From Thermoleophilia bacterium (GTDB lineage Bacteria > Actinomycetota > Thermoleophilia > Gaiellales > Gaiellaceae), in the NCBI GenBank assembly GCA_016844515.1, contig JAERMP010000020.1:1-15289 (forward strand): a stretch of 15,289 bases of DNA, written 5' to 3'. This document shows, in pieces, positions 13,574 to 15,289 of the stretch. The translations under genes and the position numbers were made by a program. The notes under the pieces were generated by a model, which saw only the letters and a list, made by a program, of their open reading frames with translations, made no database searches and was not told the origin of the DNA. The first letter of the stretch is position 1. Each line of letters opens with the position of its first letter.

Positions 13574-14834
13574 GGCGCCCTTCGCGGGGCCGCTGGCGGA
13601 GGAGCTCGCGGCCGACGTGCTCGAGCGTTTCCTCCGCTACGTCGGCGTCGACACGCAGGGGGCATACCGCGTCTCCCAGCGCCCGAGCACCGAGAAGCAG
13701 CTCGATCTCTCGAGGATGCTCATCGACGAGCTGCGCGAGCTCGGCCTCTCCGACGCCGAGCTCACCGAGAGCGCGACCGTCTTCGCGAGCCTGCCCGGGA
13801 CGGCCGAGGGCCCGGTGGTGGGGCTCATCGCGCACGTGGACACGACGCCGGACGTGGTCGCGGCGGGGGTCGTGCCCATCGTCCACGAGAGCTGGGGCGG
13901 TGACTCCATCGAGCTTCCGGGCGACTCGCGACAGGTGCTCGATCCCGCGCAGCTACCGGCGCTCGCCGAAAGGGTGGGCCACGACATCGTCACCAGCGAC
14001 GGAACCACACTCCTCGGCGCCGACGACAAGGCCGGGATCGCGGAGATCATGGCTGCCGTCGGGTACCTCGCCCGGCATCCCGAGAGGCCACGGGCACCGA
14101 TCCGGGTTGCATTCACCGTCGACGAGGAGGTAGGACGCGGCGCCGAGAACTTCGATCTCGAAGCGTTCGGGGCCGATGCCGCGTACACGCTCGACGGCTC
14201 GGGTCTAGGCGAGCTCGAGATCGAGACGTTCTCCGCCAAGTCGATGCGCGTGACGATCCGCGGGCTCTCGGTGCATCCGGGGACTGCGAAGGGGAAGCTC
14301 GTGAACGCCGTCAAGCTCGCTGCTGAGCTTGTGACGTCGCTTCCGAAGGACCTGCTCTCCCCCGAGACCACCGACCATCGCGAAGGCTACGTCCACCCGC
14401 ATCGCGTTAGCGGCAACTCCGAGGAGGCCATCGTCGACTTCATTGCCCGTGACCACGACGACGAGCTCCTCGAACAGCACATGAGCCTCCTGCGCACGCT
14501 TGCGCACCAGGTCGTGCTGCGCGAACCGCGGGCGCACGTCGAGATCGAGGAACGGAGCTCGTACACCAACATGCGCCCGTATATCGAGGAGCACCCGCGC
14601 GTGGTCGAGGCCGCGCTGGAGGCGATCCGGCGCGTCGGTGTCGAGCCCCGCTTGGCGATCACCCGGGGTGGGACGGACGGCGCCGTCCTCTCGTCGCAGG
14701 GCCTGCCGACCCCGAATCTCTTCACCGGCGGCCAGGAGTACCACTCGGTGCGCGAGTGGGCTAGCGTCCAGGACATGGCCGCGGCAGCGGCGACCATCGT
14801 CGAGCTCGCCGGCGTCTGGACCGAACCGGACTGA
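13563..14834 (+). CDS. pepT: Peptidase T (tripeptide aminopeptidase, M20B)
   Basis: A 423-residue peptidase if translation starts at TTG 13563 inside the end of the dipeptidase gene; GTG 13617 would give 405 residues, close to the 408 of E. coli PepT, and has GGAGGAG 12 nt upstream. I favour TTG because the helix PLAEELAADVLERFLRYV reads as one unit. Hallmarks: RFLRYVGVDTQ, AHVDTTPDV (first zinc His/Asp), LLGADDKAGIAEIMAAV (bridging Asp), FTVDEEVGRGAENFD, LDGSGLGELE, SVHPGTAKGKLVNAV and the C-terminal RGGTDGAVLSSQGLPTPNLF (nearly all identical to E. coli PepT). PepT removes the N-terminal residue from tripeptides in the cytoplasm. With the preceding M20 enzyme it would complete degradation of short peptides to amino acids. 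Confidence 0.93.
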   Translation: MAARAPFAGPLAEELAADVLERFLRYVGVDTQGAYRVSQRPSTEKQLDLSRMLIDELRELGLSDAELTESATVFASLPGTAEGPVVGLIAHVDTTPDVVAAGVVPIVHESWGGDSIELPGDSRQVLDPAQLPALAERVGHDIVTSDGTTLLGADDKAGIAEIMAAVGYLARHPERPRAPIRVAFTVDEEVGRGAENFDLEAFGADAAYTLDGSGLGELEIETFSAKSMRVTIRGLSVHPGTAKGKLVNAVKLAAELVTSLPKDLLSPETTDHREGYVHPHRVSGNSEEAIVDFIARDHDDELLEQHMSLLRTLAHQVVLREPRAHVEIEERSSYTNMRPYIEEHPRVVEAALEAIRRVGVEPRLAITRGGTDGAVLSSQGLPTPNLFTGGQEYHSVREWASVQDMAAAAATIVELAGVWTEPD

Positions 14835-14877
14835 GACTGCGGGCGTTGGATCCGCGTCGCTAACGGCCCTTTTTGGA

Positions 14878-14916
14878 CATGTCAGGGGTCTGACCCCGGG
14901 TCAGACCCCTGACATG
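14878..14916. repeat. 39-nt perfect palindrome (REP-like)
   Basis: Two 19-nt arms (left catgtcaggggtctgaccc, right its exact reverse complement) surround one central C. It lies between pepT and the VOC gene, 14 nt before the latter's GTG, and contains the ggggtc/gacccc unit also present at 9639-9651. There is no T-tract after it, so it is not a usual terminator. A short run of five Ts lies just before it (14871-14875 region). Confidence 0.7.
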
Positions 14917-14918
14917 GC

Positions 14919-14924
14919 TAGTCT
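14919..14924 (+). promoter_or_regulatory. Putative -10 box of the VOC gene
   Basis: TAGTCT (TANNNT) ends 6 nt before the GTG at 14931 and begins 2 nt after the palindrome. No Shine-Dalgarno is present, suggesting a leaderless mRNA. Confidence 0.4.
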
Positions 14925-14930
14925 GGCCCC

Positions 14931-15289
14931 GTGGTCAGGCTCATCGGGATCAACCATCTCGCGGTCGAGGTCGGTGACCTCGACGACGCGATCGCCTTCT
15001 TCGAGCGGATCTTCGACAACGTGCAACTGCGCGGCCGGGCGGGGAACATGGCGTTCGTCGACATGGGTGACCAGTTCGTCGCGCTCGAGTCCGTGGCTCG
15101 GCCCATCTCGGCCGGACACATCGGTCTTGTCGTCGACGACCAGGTTGAGACGCTCCGTCGCGCACGCGCGGCAGGCGCCGAGATGATCGGAAGCCATGAC
15201 TTCCGCGACCCCTGGGGCAATCACTGGCAGGTCGTCGACTACCGCGACATCCAGTTCACGAAGGCATCGCGGATCCTCGAAGGAATGGG
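14931..15289 (+). CDS. VOC/glyoxalase-fold protein (3' partial)
   Basis: The reading frame is open to the window edge (119 codons), so the gene continues outside. Start GTG 14931 places the first beta strand at once: INHLAVEVGDLDDAIAFFER (about 7-26), the classic beta-alpha opening of the vicinal oxygen chelate fold, with His9 as the likely first metal ligand. GHIGLVVDD (62-70) gives a second candidate His63, and DPWGNHWQVVDY (93-104) is the usual C-terminal module strand, with Gln where many members have the metal-binding Glu. Members include glyoxalases, extradiol dioxygenases and resistance proteins; the substrate cannot be inferred. It is preceded by the 39-nt palindrome and a TAGTCT box. 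Confidence 0.8.
   Translation, partial: MVRLIGINHLAVEVGDLDDAIAFFERIFDNVQLRGRAGNMAFVDMGDQFVALESVARPISAGHIGLVVDDQVETLRRARAAGAEMIGSHDFRDPWGNHWQVVDYRDIQFTKASRILEGM

Overview
The window is GC-rich, densely coding and has very short intergenic gaps, with many GTG and TTG starts and several TANNNT -10 boxes placed just upstream of start codons. Together with a CysO/CysM/Mec-type cysteine pathway this points to an actinobacterial chromosome, perhaps a deep-branching class such as Thermoleophilia. The class assignment is inference. No tRNA, rRNA, CRISPR array, IS element or phage gene was seen.

Layout: (1) 2-2926, a 5'-truncated gene whose product fuses a UnbU-like (NqrB/RnfD-related) membrane domain to a UnbV-like seven-repeat FG-GAP propeller with an ASPIC/UnbV tail. 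(2) 2951-4286, a PfkB-family sugar or nucleoside kinase followed 4 nt later by a GlcG/HbpS-like protein. (3) 4305-9608, a nested arrangement. On the minus strand lie mec (JAMM peptidase) and cysM at one end and moeZ (rhodanese-ThiF) and cysO (sulfur carrier) at the other. Between them, on the plus strand, are a divergent proA and proB. (4) 9683-10654, a membrane-anchored TPR protein. (5) 10732-11814, a principal-type sigma-70 factor with its own promoter and an apparent CTG start, followed by a small conserved hypothetical. (6) 12227-14834, two overlapping M20 peptidases (a dipeptidase and peptidase T). (7) 14931 to the end, a 3'-truncated VOC/glyoxalase-fold protein.

The clearest functional unit is the protein-thiocarboxylate cysteine pathway. 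MoeZ adenylates and sulfurates the C-terminal Gly-Gly of CysO. CysM, which keeps the Arg associated with O-phosphoserine use, transfers that sulfur to make CysO-Cys. Mec, with a full JAMM motif, releases cysteine. Here CysO carries six residues after Gly-Gly, so it should need proteolytic maturation first, and the JAMM enzyme is the obvious candidate. MoeZ also has its domains in the reverse of the usual order. proA and proB, in the order proA-proB with a strong hairpin between them, encode the first two steps of proline synthesis from glutamate. This ProA is divergent around its catalytic Cys.

Regulatory structure visible by eye includes a good promoter and repeated gccgtc/gacggc half-sites at the sigma-factor gene, a short ggggtc-a-gacccc palindrome at 9639 that recurs inside a 39-nt perfect palindrome at 14878, a 14-bp-stem hairpin before proB, and -10 boxes suggesting leaderless transcription of at least four genes.
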